The notes beneath the pieces were generated by a model that ran no database searches, had not been told where the DNA came from, and saw nothing but the letters and a program-made list of their open reading frames with translations. A stretch of 64,000 nucleotides of DNA, taken from positions 2,480,001-2,544,000 of the forward strand of contig NZ_CP022282.1 in assembly GCF_002216065.1 (NCBI RefSeq), written 5' to 3'. This stretch comes from Chryseobacterium sp. T16E-39 (GTDB taxonomy: Bacteria; Bacteroidota; Bacteroidia; Flavobacteriales; Weeksellaceae). Below are positions 55,925 through 64,000 of this stretch, in pieces; position 1 is the first letter of the stretch; each line of letters opens with the position of its first letter. A program made the translations under genes and the position numbers.

Positions 55925-57703
55925 ATGAAAAAACTATTATTCTCTATTATTCTCGGTTTATCATGTACGCAAATGCATGCACAGAAAGCCGAATTATTAG
56001 AATGCGGAACAGATGAACTCATGAGAAAACATTATGAGAGATTCCCGGAACAAAAAGCGCAGGATGATGCGTTCAATTTAGAATTATCCAAATTGATCAA
56101 GAGTGGAAAGTTAGCGTCTAAGATCGATAAAAATCAGGTGTATGAAATTCCGGTTGTTGTACATGTTGTTGGCGACGGAAGTGCAATAGGTACGGTAAAT
56201 AATAAATCTGATGCTGATATTATTGCATGGATCAACTATACCAATGGCGTCTTTGCAGGAAGCTCATCCAGTGGAATGTCATCCTCCAGTGCCATACTGC
56301 CAGTGAAATTTGTTTTTGCTAAAATAAGTCCTACCTGCACAACAACCAATGGGATCAACAGAATTAATGCCTCTCATCTTCCAAAGTATGTGAGTGGTGG
56401 TGTTAATAATGATAATACGACCAATGCGGTTACTGCTTCTGAAATTACCGCTTTAGGAATGTGGGATACCAGTAAGTATTACAATATCTATGTTGTGAAG
56501 AAATTATCTTCAAATTCGGGTGGCCTTAATGGTTTCGCTTATTACCCGGGAGGAAGTAATGATTATTCGTTCATGGCAACCAGCGCATCAGCTGTTAATG
56601 CACAGACATTAGCCCATGAGTTCGGACATGCTTTGGGACTTCGTCACACCCATGAGGGCTATAATGAATCAACAGGTGCATGTCCTACCAATACCGACTG
56701 TACATTGCAAGGAGACTTGGTATGCGATACAGAACCTATGAAAAGTCTTTATCATTCTTCAGTTCCCCACACCTGCCAAACAGGACAGATCAACCCATGT
56801 ACAAGCCTTACTTATGCAGGAGGAGAGAGAAATGTAATGTCTTATACTTATTGTTTCAGGGATCTATTTACTACAGGGCAGTCTGACAGAGCTACTGCAC
56901 AACTCTTACAATACAGACAGTCTCTTATTAATTCTCCTGTAGGCAATGCAACACCTCCTAACAACAGTGTTTCTTTAACAACAGCTTGTGTCCCTACAAC
57001 CATTACCAATCCCGGAAATTTCAATATTGGCATAACATCGGTTAAATTCGGAAGCATAAATAATTATTCAACAAATTATAAAGCTGCAGCCAATAATTTT
57101 TATGAGAACTTTACAGGAAATTATTGTTTAGGTATTTCCAAAACAACCATCCCTTCAGGTACCTCAACAAGCCTTAGTGTAACTCCGGGAACTAACAATC
57201 CCCACATCATAAAGGTGTATATTGATTACAATAATGATGGCCAGTTCAATGAAACTACAGAACTGGTTCTCAACCAAAGTAATATAGCATACGGATCTAC
57301 AGCTACCGCTTCTGTGACTCCCCCTTCCAATGCAGTTGTAAACAAAGCTTTAAGAATGAGAGTAATCGGGGAATATAATGGAACGGCTGTAACTTCCTGT
57401 TCCAATCCAAAATATGGACAGGTAGAAGATTACTCGGTGACGATCACACCCCGAACGTTATCGACTAAAAATGCAATTGAAAACAAGACTGTCATTTCTC
57501 AGACAGAAAATACCGTTGATATAAAAAGTGACATCAAAATAACGTCACTTGCGATCTATGATACTTCCGGAAGAATGCTTGTTACCCAAAACAACATTAA
57601 AGCCACAGAGCTTACCATCCCAATCAATGCTAAAAATATCGTTGTGATTGTACGGGCTTCCTTAGAAAATGGAAAAATCATCACCAAAAAAATGAAATTC
57701 TAA
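55925..57703 (+). CDS. Secreted M43 (pappalysin-type) zinc metalloprotease with T9SS sorting tail
   Basis: A 592-residue protein with signal peptide (1-20). The catalytic site is HEFGHALGLRH with His231, Glu232, His235 and His241, an HExxHxxGxxH zinc site, and the Met-turn is NVMSYTY. A GEVED domain follows at about 415-515 (VYIDYNNDGQFNETTELV, YGQVEDYSVTI). The C-terminal ~75 residues are a type A type IX sorting domain (ITSLAIYDTSGRMLVTQNN and KKMKF), so the protein leaves through the type IX system. A terminator follows. Similar proteases cleave extracellular proteins. Confidence 0.95.
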   Translation: MKKLLFSIILGLSCTQMHAQKAELLECGTDELMRKHYERFPEQKAQDDAFNLELSKLIKSGKLASKIDKNQVYEIPVVVHVVGDGSAIGTVNNKSDADIIAWINYTNGVFAGSSSSGMSSSSAILPVKFVFAKISPTCTTTNGINRINASHLPKYVSGGVNNDNTTNAVTASEITALGMWDTSKYYNIYVVKKLSSNSGGLNGFAYYPGGSNDYSFMATSASAVNAQTLAHEFGHALGLRHTHEGYNESTGACPTNTDCTLQGDLVCDTEPMKSLYHSSVPHTCQTGQINPCTSLTYAGGERNVMSYTYCFRDLFTTGQSDRATAQLLQYRQSLINSPVGNATPPNNSVSLTTACVPTTITNPGNFNIGITSVKFGSINNYSTNYKAAANNFYENFTGNYCLGISKTTIPSGTSTSLSVTPGTNNPHIIKVYIDYNNDGQFNETTELVLNQSNIAYGSTATASVTPPSNAVVNKALRMRVIGEYNGTAVTSCSNPKYGQVEDYSVTITPRTLSTKNAIENKTVISQTENTVDIKSDIKITSLAIYDTSGRMLVTQNNIKATELTIPINAKNIVVIVRASLENGKIITKKMKF

Positions 57704-57716
57704 AAACACAAAGAAA

Positions 57717-57743
57717 AAGAGAGCTGAATCAGCTCTCTTTTTT
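57717..57743 (+). terminator. Terminator of the M43 protease gene
   Basis: AGAGAGCT and AGCTCTCT are perfect arms around GAATC, followed by a T run. Confidence 0.9.
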
Positions 57744-57820
57744 TATCTTGATTACTTATCTCTATCTTAATAAATAAGATTTGAAAATAAAAAATGCCAG
57801 TAAAAAAATACAATATTGAA

Positions 57821-57852
57821 GCAATTTTACAATTCTGCGATTTTACAATTTT
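57821..57852. repeat. Two tandem 16-base repeats
   Basis: GCAATTTTACAATTCT is directly followed by GCGATTTTACAATTTT (two differences). They lie between the protease terminator and the 3' end of the ABC transporter gene. No function is evident. Confidence 0.5.
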
Positions 57853-57876
57853 GCCTTTCCGCCCTTTTACCCTAAC

Positions 57877-59637
57877 CTATTTCGCCTGATTCTCCTCTTC
57901 CATCTCAACTTCATGTCTTAGCTGAGCTTTATATAAAGTAGAATAATAACCATTTCTATTAAGCAGCTCCATATGTTTTCCTTCTTCAACAATTTTACCA
58001 TGCTCCATAACAATGATCTTATCAGCCTTTTCAATGGTTGAAAGTCGGTGGGCGATAATAATAGATGTCCTGTTTTTGGTAATCTTTTCAGTTGCTCTCT
58101 GGATCAGCTTTTCACTTTCGTGGTCAATAGAAGATGTTGCTTCATCCAGAATCAGAATTTCCGGATTGGATAAATAGGCTCTTAGGAAAGACAACAGCTG
58201 TCTCTGACCCAACGATATGGACGACCCTCTTTCGCTCACCACATAATCATAGGCACCCGGAAGCTGCTCGATAAATTCATCTACTTCAATTTCTTTGGCA
58301 CCAGCTTTTATTTTATCTAAGGTAATGCTATCATCTCCAAATGCAAGATTTTCAAAAATACTTCCATGGAACAGGAAGACATCCTGTAATACAACTCCAA
58401 GATGACTTCTCAGATTATATAGTTCATAGTCTTTCAACTCTACATCATCAATGAAAATCTGTCCTGAATTAATATCATAAAGTCTCGTAATTAAACTGAT
58501 AATCGTAGATTTTCCTGCTCCGGTAGCACCAACAATAGCAACCGTTTCACCTGGATTCACTTTAAAATCAATTCCTTTTAAAACTTCCTGCTTTTCATCA
58601 TAAGCAAAGCGAACATTTTTAAATTCTATTTTGCCTTTGAAATGATCTTTTTTAATTGTACCGTGATTAGGCATTGCATAATCTTCATCCATCAAACCTA
58701 ATACTCTTTCTGCACCTACGATTCCACGCTGGATATTATTAAAGCGATCCGCGATTTGTCTTAACGGGCGGATCAACATTGAGATATATTGAATAAATGC
58801 AATAACCACCCCTGCACTAATTGTAATATATCCGCCATAAAAAAGTATAAATCCAATAAATAAAGAAGAAATAAGCTCTACTACAGGAAAGAATAATGAA
58901 AAGATGAAAACCGTTTTCAATAATGCTCCTTTCAGGGTAATATTAATCTCATCAAATTTTTTGAATTCAGCCTCCTGCCTGTTGAACACCTGAATAATCG
59001 GCATTCCGGCTAATCTTTCCTGAACAAAAGAATTTTGATTCGCAGTCCAGGTTCTCTCATCTCCAAAAGCTTTTTTAAGCCTTTTTTGAAAGAATCTGGT
59101 GATAACTACCATTAGAGGAAGAATTGCTAACGTAATATAACTCAAATGAACATTGGTACTGAACATCATGACCAGTACAAAGACGATTCTCAGAATATCT
59201 CCAAAAACCATTAAAAACCCATCCGTATATACGGTTGCAATAGTTTCCACATCTCCGACCGCACGTGTTACCAGCTGGCCAATCGGTGTTTTATCGAAAA
59301 ATGATGTTCTGAAATAAATAAGTTTGGCATATAACCTTTCTCTTATATCTCTGATTACATTCTGAGAAATATAGTTGGAAAAATATACCAAAAAGAAGTT
59401 TAAAATAGTTTCAGCAAAAACCAACCCTACCAAAATGTAGATATGCTTCATCATTAAAGCCTTATCCTGCAGCTTCGTAATATCATTATCTACAACTTCC
59501 ATTGTAAGATAAGGTCTGTAAGTAGAAACTATTGATAATATGACAGAAATTATTAATGTAAGGATAAACCAGGACCGGAATTTCATCCCGATAAAGAACA
59601 GCCTCTTAATAATTCCCCAGGTATCTTGTTTTTTCAT
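57877..59637 (-). CDS. ABC transporter, fused permease/ATPase (MsbA/MdlB-type)
   Basis: A 586-residue half-transporter: six transmembrane helices in residues 1-320, then a nucleotide-binding domain. Walker A is GATGAGKST, the signature ISLGQRQLLSF, Walker B ILILDEATSSID and the switch histidine IIAHRLS. It exports lipids, peptides or drugs as a dimer; LpxK downstream (in the divergent direction) makes lipid A precursor, so a lipid A flippase role is possible but not proven. Normal length, complete motifs. Confidence 0.95.
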   Translation of the reverse strand: MKKQDTWGIIKRLFFIGMKFRSWFILTLIISVILSIVSTYRPYLTMEVVDNDITKLQDKALMMKHIYILVGLVFAETILNFFLVYFSNYISQNVIRDIRERLYAKLIYFRTSFFDKTPIGQLVTRAVGDVETIATVYTDGFLMVFGDILRIVFVLVMMFSTNVHLSYITLAILPLMVVITRFFQKRLKKAFGDERTWTANQNSFVQERLAGMPIIQVFNRQEAEFKKFDEINITLKGALLKTVFIFSLFFPVVELISSLFIGFILFYGGYITISAGVVIAFIQYISMLIRPLRQIADRFNNIQRGIVGAERVLGLMDEDYAMPNHGTIKKDHFKGKIEFKNVRFAYDEKQEVLKGIDFKVNPGETVAIVGATGAGKSTIISLITRLYDINSGQIFIDDVELKDYELYNLRSHLGVVLQDVFLFHGSIFENLAFGDDSITLDKIKAGAKEIEVDEFIEQLPGAYDYVVSERGSSISLGQRQLLSFLRAYLSNPEILILDEATSSIDHESEKLIQRATEKITKNRTSIIIAHRLSTIEKADKIIVMEHGKIVEEGKHMELLNRNGYYSTLYKAQLRHEVEMEEENQAK

Positions 59638-59832
59638 TGTACAAATTGAAGAAAAGAATTAAATTAAATTCCCTGCAAAAATAACACTTTATAATTTGAA
59701 AGTCAGAACAACTTATTCAAATAGTAATAGAAAATTTCAGATACTTATTATTTAAAATATGAATATCCTTCTATTGAAGTTTAATCTCTCTATTCCCAGT
59801 AAACGATCGGATAAATCAATAGCAGAAAGCTT

Positions 59833-60177
59833 TTATGGGTTTTCTTTCATCCCTATTTCTTCAATCTCCAGACTGGGTTTCTGAATATTTTCTTTCTTAA
59901 ATTTTTTCTCAAGAAGTTGATAAACTCCCCAAACGGCAATTATCGCAAATATCCAGCTTAACACATTTACCCATGTAAATCCACTGTAGTTATTATGTTC
60001 CACGGAACCAGGATTTGTGAATCCAAGATAAAACCCGTAGCTCAAAAGAAATACCACCTGAAAACCAAGATAAATTCCGATGCCCAAAAGGCCAAAGTGC
60101 CATTTGGTTTTTCCAAACCTCTCAGCTAGCCCTGCATAGTATCTGTAGGCACCGATAAGAATAAAAATTGACATCAT
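59833..60177 (-). CDS. Small membrane protein of unknown function
   Basis: A 114-residue protein with three hydrophobic segments (SIFILIGAYRYYAGLAE, WHFGLLGIGIYLGFQVVFLLSYGFYLGF, WVNVLSWIFAIIAVWGVYQLL) and a charged tail (KFKKENIQKPSLEIEEIG). No known family was recognised. It lies 23 bases downstream of truA and is probably cotranscribed with it. Confidence 0.7.
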   Translation of the reverse strand: MMSIFILIGAYRYYAGLAERFGKTKWHFGLLGIGIYLGFQVVFLLSYGFYLGFTNPGSVEHNNYSGFTWVNVLSWIFAIIAVWGVYQLLEKKFKKENIQKPSLEIEEIGMKENP

Positions 60178-60200
60178 AGGTATTGCTTTTTAGTTTTATT

Positions 60201-60932
60201 TTAAAATTCATACCCCACATCTACAAGAAACAAACCCTGTGCGGGAGCTGAGGTCCCTGCGGAATTCCGGTTCATATCTTCAATCACTTTTCTTAGATCT
60301 TCAGGCTTTATTTTTCCGGCACCAATTTCTACCATCGTTCCTACAATCGCTCTTACCATATTTCTAAGAAAACGATTCGCAGAAACGGTAAACTTTAGCT
60401 CACTTCCATTTAGTTCCCATTCTGCCTTATACATTTTACAGATATTGGTTTTATTATCGGTTTTCACTTTAGCAAAACTTGTAAAATCCTCATATTCAAA
60501 TAAAATCTTACACGCCTCATTCATGGCATCCACATTCAGGGATCTTCTCCAGAGTTGCCATGCGGAATCTAACGTAAAAGGATTTTTCTCTAAGGAAATA
60601 TAATATTCATACGTCCTGTAAGTTGCATCAAAACGGGCATGAAAATCATCTTTTACCGGGAAAATTCTTTTAATGGAAATATCGGGTGGAAGAAAACTGT
60701 TTAGCTTGTGGGGAAGCTGATCATCTAAAATAACTTCAGTGTCAAAGTGAGCAAATATTTTTTTCGCATGAACTCCCGTATCCGTTCGTCCGGCACCGGT
60801 TATTTTAATCTCTTCCCGTAAAATTGTAGACAGTGCTTTTTCCAATTCTTCCTGTACAGAATTGGCATCCGGCTGGATCTGATAACCGAAATAATTTTTA
60901 CCGTTGTAAGAAAACTCTATAAAGTACCTCAA
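60201..60932 (-). CDS. truA: tRNA pseudouridine(38-40) synthase TruA
   Basis: A 243-residue TruA with a predicted TTG start at 60932 (first residues MRYFIEFSYNGKNYFGYQIQP, the family N-terminus). The ATG at 60992 is unlikely since a minus-strand -7 element TATTTTTG (60958-60951) lies inside that extension. The catalytic Asp is D51 in GAGRTDTGVHA; the C-terminal RFLRNMVRAIVGTMVEIGAG is also typical. It isomerises U38-U40 of tRNA anticodon arms. It is divergent from lpxK. Confidence 0.93.
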   Translation of the reverse strand: MRYFIEFSYNGKNYFGYQIQPDANSVQEELEKALSTILREEIKITGAGRTDTGVHAKKIFAHFDTEVILDDQLPHKLNSFLPPDISIKRIFPVKDDFHARFDATYRTYEYYISLEKNPFTLDSAWQLWRRSLNVDAMNEACKILFEYEDFTSFAKVKTDNKTNICKMYKAEWELNGSELKFTVSANRFLRNMVRAIVGTMVEIGAGKIKPEDLRKVIEDMNRNSAGTSAPAQGLFLVDVGYEF

Positions 60933-60950
60933 TGTAATAGAATAACTCCA

Positions 60951-60958
60951 CAAAAATA
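60951..60958 (-). promoter_or_regulatory. -7 promoter element of truA
   Basis: Minus-strand TATTTTTG matches TAnnTTTG. Transcription starts near 60945, leaving a leader of about a dozen bases before the TTG at 60932. Confidence 0.6.
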
Positions 60959-61026
60959 CTTTAATTTTATGAAACATTTGTTGAAAAGTCATTGAGAATA
61001 TTCCGTAAAATCCTTTTAAAAATTAC

Positions 61027-61034
61027 TATTTTTG
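61027..61034 (+). promoter_or_regulatory. -7 promoter element of lpxK
   Basis: TATTTTTG matches TAnnTTTG and ends only 7 bases before the lpxK ATG, so the transcript should be leaderless or nearly so. Confidence 0.6.
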
Positions 61035-61041
61035 CAATCGT

Positions 61042-62067
61042 ATGAAAAGATGGTACCTTTATCCCTTCTCTGTAGGTTATCATTTGGTAACGGGTATCCG
61101 AAACACAATGTATGATCTGGGGATCTTTAAATCTACGAAATTCAAGACTCCGATAATTAACGTCGGCAATCTCTCTGTTGGTGGAAGTGGAAAATCACCA
61201 ATGGTGATGTACCTTGCTCAATATTTATCCAAACATTACAGAACCGGTGTCCTTTCCCGAGGGTATGGAAGACTGACAAAGGGTTATGATATAACGAATT
61301 ACGACAGCAACTACAAAATGGTAGGAGATGAAGCCATGCAGCTGTTTGAGCGTTTTAAAAATCGTTTTGTAATTGCCGTTTCTGAAGAAAGAGTTCCGGG
61401 TGCTAAAAAAGTGATTGAGGACATGGACCTTGATGTTCTGGTACTTGATGATGCGATGCAGCACAGAGCTATTAAAGCCGGCTTCAATATTTTAATGACA
61501 GACTTTAATGATCCTTATTTCAGAGATCACCTTCTTCCGGCAGGAGACTTGAGAGAGTCAAGAGCTGGTGTAAAGAGAGCAAATATCATTATGGTCAGCA
61601 AGTGTCCTGATGAATTAACAGAAGAAACCAAGCAGTACTACATTTCCAGAATAAGACCTGAGCGTCATCAGAAAGTATTCTTTTCATCGATTGGATATGA
61701 CGAAAATGTATACGGAAGAGAAAAAATGCTTCCCGACAACAACCTGAATTACTATGATATTTTATTAATTACAGGAATCGCTAACCCCAAACCCCTGTTG
61801 GAACATCTTGCAAAATTTTCACACAGAGTAAAACATCTGAAATTCAGAGATCATCATAACTTCTCAGATGATGACATCAAAAAAATTGTTGCTGAATATA
61901 AAAAACTGGGCGAATATAAATTGATCTTAACCACAGAGAAAGATTATGTTCGTTTAAAAAGCTTTGACTATCTTAGAGATATTGTTTATTACTGGCCCAT
62001 CAATGTGATCATTGACAAAAAGGAAGAGTTTAACCAAATCATCTTAGATTATGTTAGAAAAAATTAA
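61042..62067 (+). CDS. lpxK: Tetraacyldisaccharide 4'-kinase LpxK
   Basis: A 341-residue LpxK. The P-loop is GNLSVGGSGKSPMVMYL near residue 45-60, preceded by the usual N-terminal membrane-associated helix. Further motifs are LSRGYGRLTKGYD, VGDEAMQL and LVLDDAMQHRAIKAG. It phosphorylates the 4' position of the lipid A disaccharide precursor at the inner membrane. It overlaps the purine nucleoside phosphorylase gene by 17 bases, so the two are cotranscribed. Confidence 0.97.
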   Translation: MKRWYLYPFSVGYHLVTGIRNTMYDLGIFKSTKFKTPIINVGNLSVGGSGKSPMVMYLAQYLSKHYRTGVLSRGYGRLTKGYDITNYDSNYKMVGDEAMQLFERFKNRFVIAVSEERVPGAKKVIEDMDLDVLVLDDAMQHRAIKAGFNILMTDFNDPYFRDHLLPAGDLRESRAGVKRANIIMVSKCPDELTEETKQYYISRIRPERHQKVFFSSIGYDENVYGREKMLPDNNLNYYDILLITGIANPKPLLEHLAKFSHRVKHLKFRDHHNFSDDDIKKIVAEYKKLGEYKLILTTEKDYVRLKSFDYLRDIVYYWPINVIIDKKEEFNQIILDYVRKN

Positions 62068-62866
62068 AGAAACTGCCAGCTTCATTAAAAACATCATTCA
62101 GGACACTCCGGATTTTGCTATCGTATTAGGATCCGGACTGGGAAAACTACAGGATGAAGTACAGCCGATTCACGTTTTAGAATATAAAGATATTCCCAAC
62201 TTTCCACAAACAACCGTCGTAGGGCACGGCGGTCAGTTAATCTACGGAACTCTTGAGGGCAAAAAAATATTGATGATGAGTGGCCGCTTTCATTATTACG
62301 AAGGTTATTCTATGGAAACGGTTGTATTTCCAATCAGGGTTTTTCATGTACTAGGTATTAAAAACCTTCTGCTTTCAAATGCTTCAGGTGGAGTAAATTC
62401 AAATTATCAAGTGGCGGATATAGTTATTCTAAAAGACCATATCAACATGATGCCTGAACATCCACTTCGTGGAAGGAATATTGAAGAATTAGGACCTAGA
62501 TTCGTGGATATGAGTGAGCCATACCATAAAAAAATGATTGCCATTGCCGAAAAGGCTGCCACAGAAAATAATATTAAAATCCATCAGGGAATTTATTTAG
62601 GCCTGCAGGGTCCGACCTTTGAAACACCAGCAGAATATGGAATGATAAAAGCTATGGGTGCAGACATGGTTGGGATGAGTACCATTCCTGAAGTTATTGT
62701 CGCTAAACATATGGATATGGACGTCTTTTGCATCTCTGTCATTACGGATCTTGGGGGACCGGATATTTCTTTTGCTGTTTCTCATGAGGAAGTTCTCAAT
62801 GCTGCCAACAAAGCAATGCCTAATGTCATTACTGTAGTAAAAGGTCTGGTTAAAAACTACCCGTAA
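62051..62866 (+). CDS. Purine nucleoside phosphorylase
   Basis: A 271-residue trimeric-type PNP (family 2). Motifs are FAIVLGSGLGKL (phosphate binding), TTVVGHGGQLIYG, MSGRFHYYEGYSM, the purine-binding GPTFETPAEYGMIKAMGADMVGMSTIPEV, and VITDLGG. It splits purine nucleosides with phosphate to free base and ribose 1-phosphate. The first 17 bases lie within the end of lpxK. Confidence 0.96.
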   Translation: MLEKIKETASFIKNIIQDTPDFAIVLGSGLGKLQDEVQPIHVLEYKDIPNFPQTTVVGHGGQLIYGTLEGKKILMMSGRFHYYEGYSMETVVFPIRVFHVLGIKNLLLSNASGGVNSNYQVADIVILKDHINMMPEHPLRGRNIEELGPRFVDMSEPYHKKMIAIAEKAATENNIKIHQGIYLGLQGPTFETPAEYGMIKAMGADMVGMSTIPEVIVAKHMDMDVFCISVITDLGGPDISFAVSHEEVLNAANKAMPNVITVVKGLVKNYP

Positions 62867-62957
62867 TTATTCTATCGAATTTTTCAATATTTCAAATTTT
62901 TGCTTATTAATACAAAAGCAATTCATAACTTCGTTCTATTGTTTAGATTTAAATAAA

Positions 62958-63485
62958 ATGAAATTGATAATGAAAAAGCTATTATTATTTTTTATGTTAG
63001 GAAGCTTTGGAATATTTTATTCTCAAGAGGTTCCAAAAGTACTTAAAACCAGTTTTTCTAAAGAAGCCTTACAACAAAAGCTTGAAAATGAAGATGGTAA
63101 AAGTGTTACCATTCAGGAAATCCTTAATCAGAATAAAGGTAAAGTTGTTGTTATTGATTTCTGGGCCGGATGGTGCAGAGACTGTTTGAAGGCTCTTCCA
63201 AAAGCTCAGGAACTTGAAAAAAACAACCCCAATATAAACTTTGTATTTCTTTCGCTGGAAAGATCAAAAGAAGGCTTTGATAAAAGCCTGGAAAGGTTTG
63301 ACATGAAAGATAAAGAGAATTATTGGTTTGCATCGGGATGGAAAAATGACTTCAATAATTATATTGACCTGAACTGGATTCCAAGATATATGGTCATTGA
63401 TCAGAAATCTGCCATTGCAAAATACTATGCGATCTCTCCGGAAGATCCAGAAATTCAATCTACCATCAATAAGCTTTTGCAATAG
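62958..63485 (+). CDS. Secreted TlpA/thioredoxin-like protein
   Basis: A 175-residue protein with signal peptide (an ATG at 62970 is equally plausible and shortens it by 4 residues). The thioredoxin-fold redox site is WAGWCRDC (C73 and C76), followed by LKALPKAQELEK; the cis-Pro region is NWIPRYMVID. It probably reduces or shuffles disulfides in the periplasm. The GNAT gene begins 10 bases after its stop. Confidence 0.92.
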   Translation: MKLIMKKLLLFFMLGSFGIFYSQEVPKVLKTSFSKEALQQKLENEDGKSVTIQEILNQNKGKVVVIDFWAGWCRDCLKALPKAQELEKNNPNINFVFLSLERSKEGFDKSLERFDMKDKENYWFASGWKNDFNNYIDLNWIPRYMVIDQKSAIAKYYAISPEDPEIQSTINKLLQ

Positions 63486-63495
63486 GAAAACGAAT

Positions 63496-63951
63496 ATGAC
63501 CATAAGAGAAGCAACCAAAGAAGATTTAAAGGTACTTTTAGAATTTGAACAAGGCGTTGTTCTGGCAGAAAGACCCTATAATAAAACTTTAATCGAGGGT
63601 GAAATCCATTATTATGATTTACCTTCTTTAATGAATTCAGAAGACGCCTTATTGATTGTTGCTGAAAAGAATAATGAAATTGTTGCATCCGGATATGCAC
63701 TGATTAAGCAGGCCGAAAAAAATTATACAGATTTTAAAAAATATGCCTACCTAGGCTTTATGTTTGTAAAAACTGAATACAGAGGACAGGGAATCAATCG
63801 ATCTATTACAGAAAAATTGATTGAGTGGTCAAAAGAAAAGGGAATGTCCGAAATAAGACTTGATGTGTATGATCAAAATGAATCAGCAGTAAAAGCATAT
63901 GAAAAAGTAGGTTTTGAACCTTTGATTCTTACGATGAGATTAAAAAAATGA
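63496..63951 (+). CDS. GNAT-family N-acetyltransferase
   Basis: A 151-residue acetyltransferase from ATG 63496 (an ATG at 63397 would overlap the preceding gene in another frame). The acetyl-CoA pyrophosphate loop is in KTEYRGQGINRSITEKLIEWS, and YDQNESAVKAYEKVGFEP is the usual final motif. Acceptor unknown. Cotranscribed with the TlpA-like gene. Confidence 0.92.
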   Translation: MTIREATKEDLKVLLEFEQGVVLAERPYNKTLIEGEIHYYDLPSLMNSEDALLIVAEKNNEIVASGYALIKQAEKNYTDFKKYAYLGFMFVKTEYRGQGINRSITEKLIEWSKEKGMSEIRLDVYDQNESAVKAYEKVGFEPLILTMRLKK

Positions 63952-64000
63952 TTACAACCTATTCAAAAATAGAAATAAATGAATCCATATCTTTGTGATA

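Noticed and set aside
63948..64000. Possible start of another gene at the right edge (ATG 63948 or 63979)
   Set aside because: The first stops after 16 codons; the second runs off the window after 7 codons, too little to judge.

Overview
The window reads as a chromosomal segment of a Flavobacteriia bacterium close to Chryseobacterium (Weeksellaceae, Bacteroidota). Support comes from low GC, many promoters carrying the Bacteroidota -7 element TAnnTTTG, and typical families: GLPGLI, DUF5686, DUF2490, an M43 protease with a type IX secretion tail, CitMHS, LytTR/LytS pairs, and a small double-glycine peptide of the kind called bacteriocin-like in Chryseobacterium. The genus is inferred from family content, not from a marker gene. 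No tRNA, rRNA, CRISPR array, complete insertion sequence or phage was seen.

Layout. 0-7.7 kb: secreted M1 peptidase, convergent LytTR/LytS two-component pair, then DUF2490 protein, citrate symporter and dicarboxylate symporter. 7.7-9.4 kb: V8-like serine protease divergent from a 45-residue RiPP-like precursor too short for ordinary gene calling. 9.5-11.5 kb: groES-groEL. 11.7-21.6 kb: AT-rich accessory region with an AIPR-type abortive-infection protein, a pair of inverted REP-like hairpins, a run of orphan lipoproteins and secreted proteins, GLPGLI and Kelch proteins, DUF2461, and an ABC-ATPase-like protein without a Walker A. 21.7-35 kb: mostly small soluble enzymes and regulators, including a MarR-Arr rifampin-resistance pair, an HxlR regulator with large palindromic operators, an NmrA-YCII-ECF42 group, TetR with a perfect operator, an esterase, a class C beta-lactamase fold protein and two DinB proteins.

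35-36.4 kb: two copies of a ~120-bp palindromic intergenic repeat, then an FMN riboswitch controlling ribB. 36.4-42.4 kb: TonB-dependent receptor, beta-barrel protein, and a 954-residue SIR2-TPR protein that is a strong anti-phage NADase candidate. 42.6-47.4 kb: OmpR-type two-component system followed by a porin and an alpha-ketoglutarate-type permease, which looks like a regulated organic-acid uptake unit. 48-55.8 kb: hydrolase-ECF sigma-membrane protein operon, methyltransferase, patatin-BamA fusion and DUF5686 protein. 55.9-64 kb: secreted M43 protease, then conserved core genes (ABC exporter, truA, lpxK, purine nucleoside phosphorylase, thioredoxin-like protein, GNAT).

The most interesting items are the RiPP-like precursor beside a signal-less protease, two isolated defence candidates (AIPR and SIR2-TPR), the double-hairpin element with complementary loops at 13.5 kb, and the face-to-face promoters inside one palindrome at 23.1 kb.
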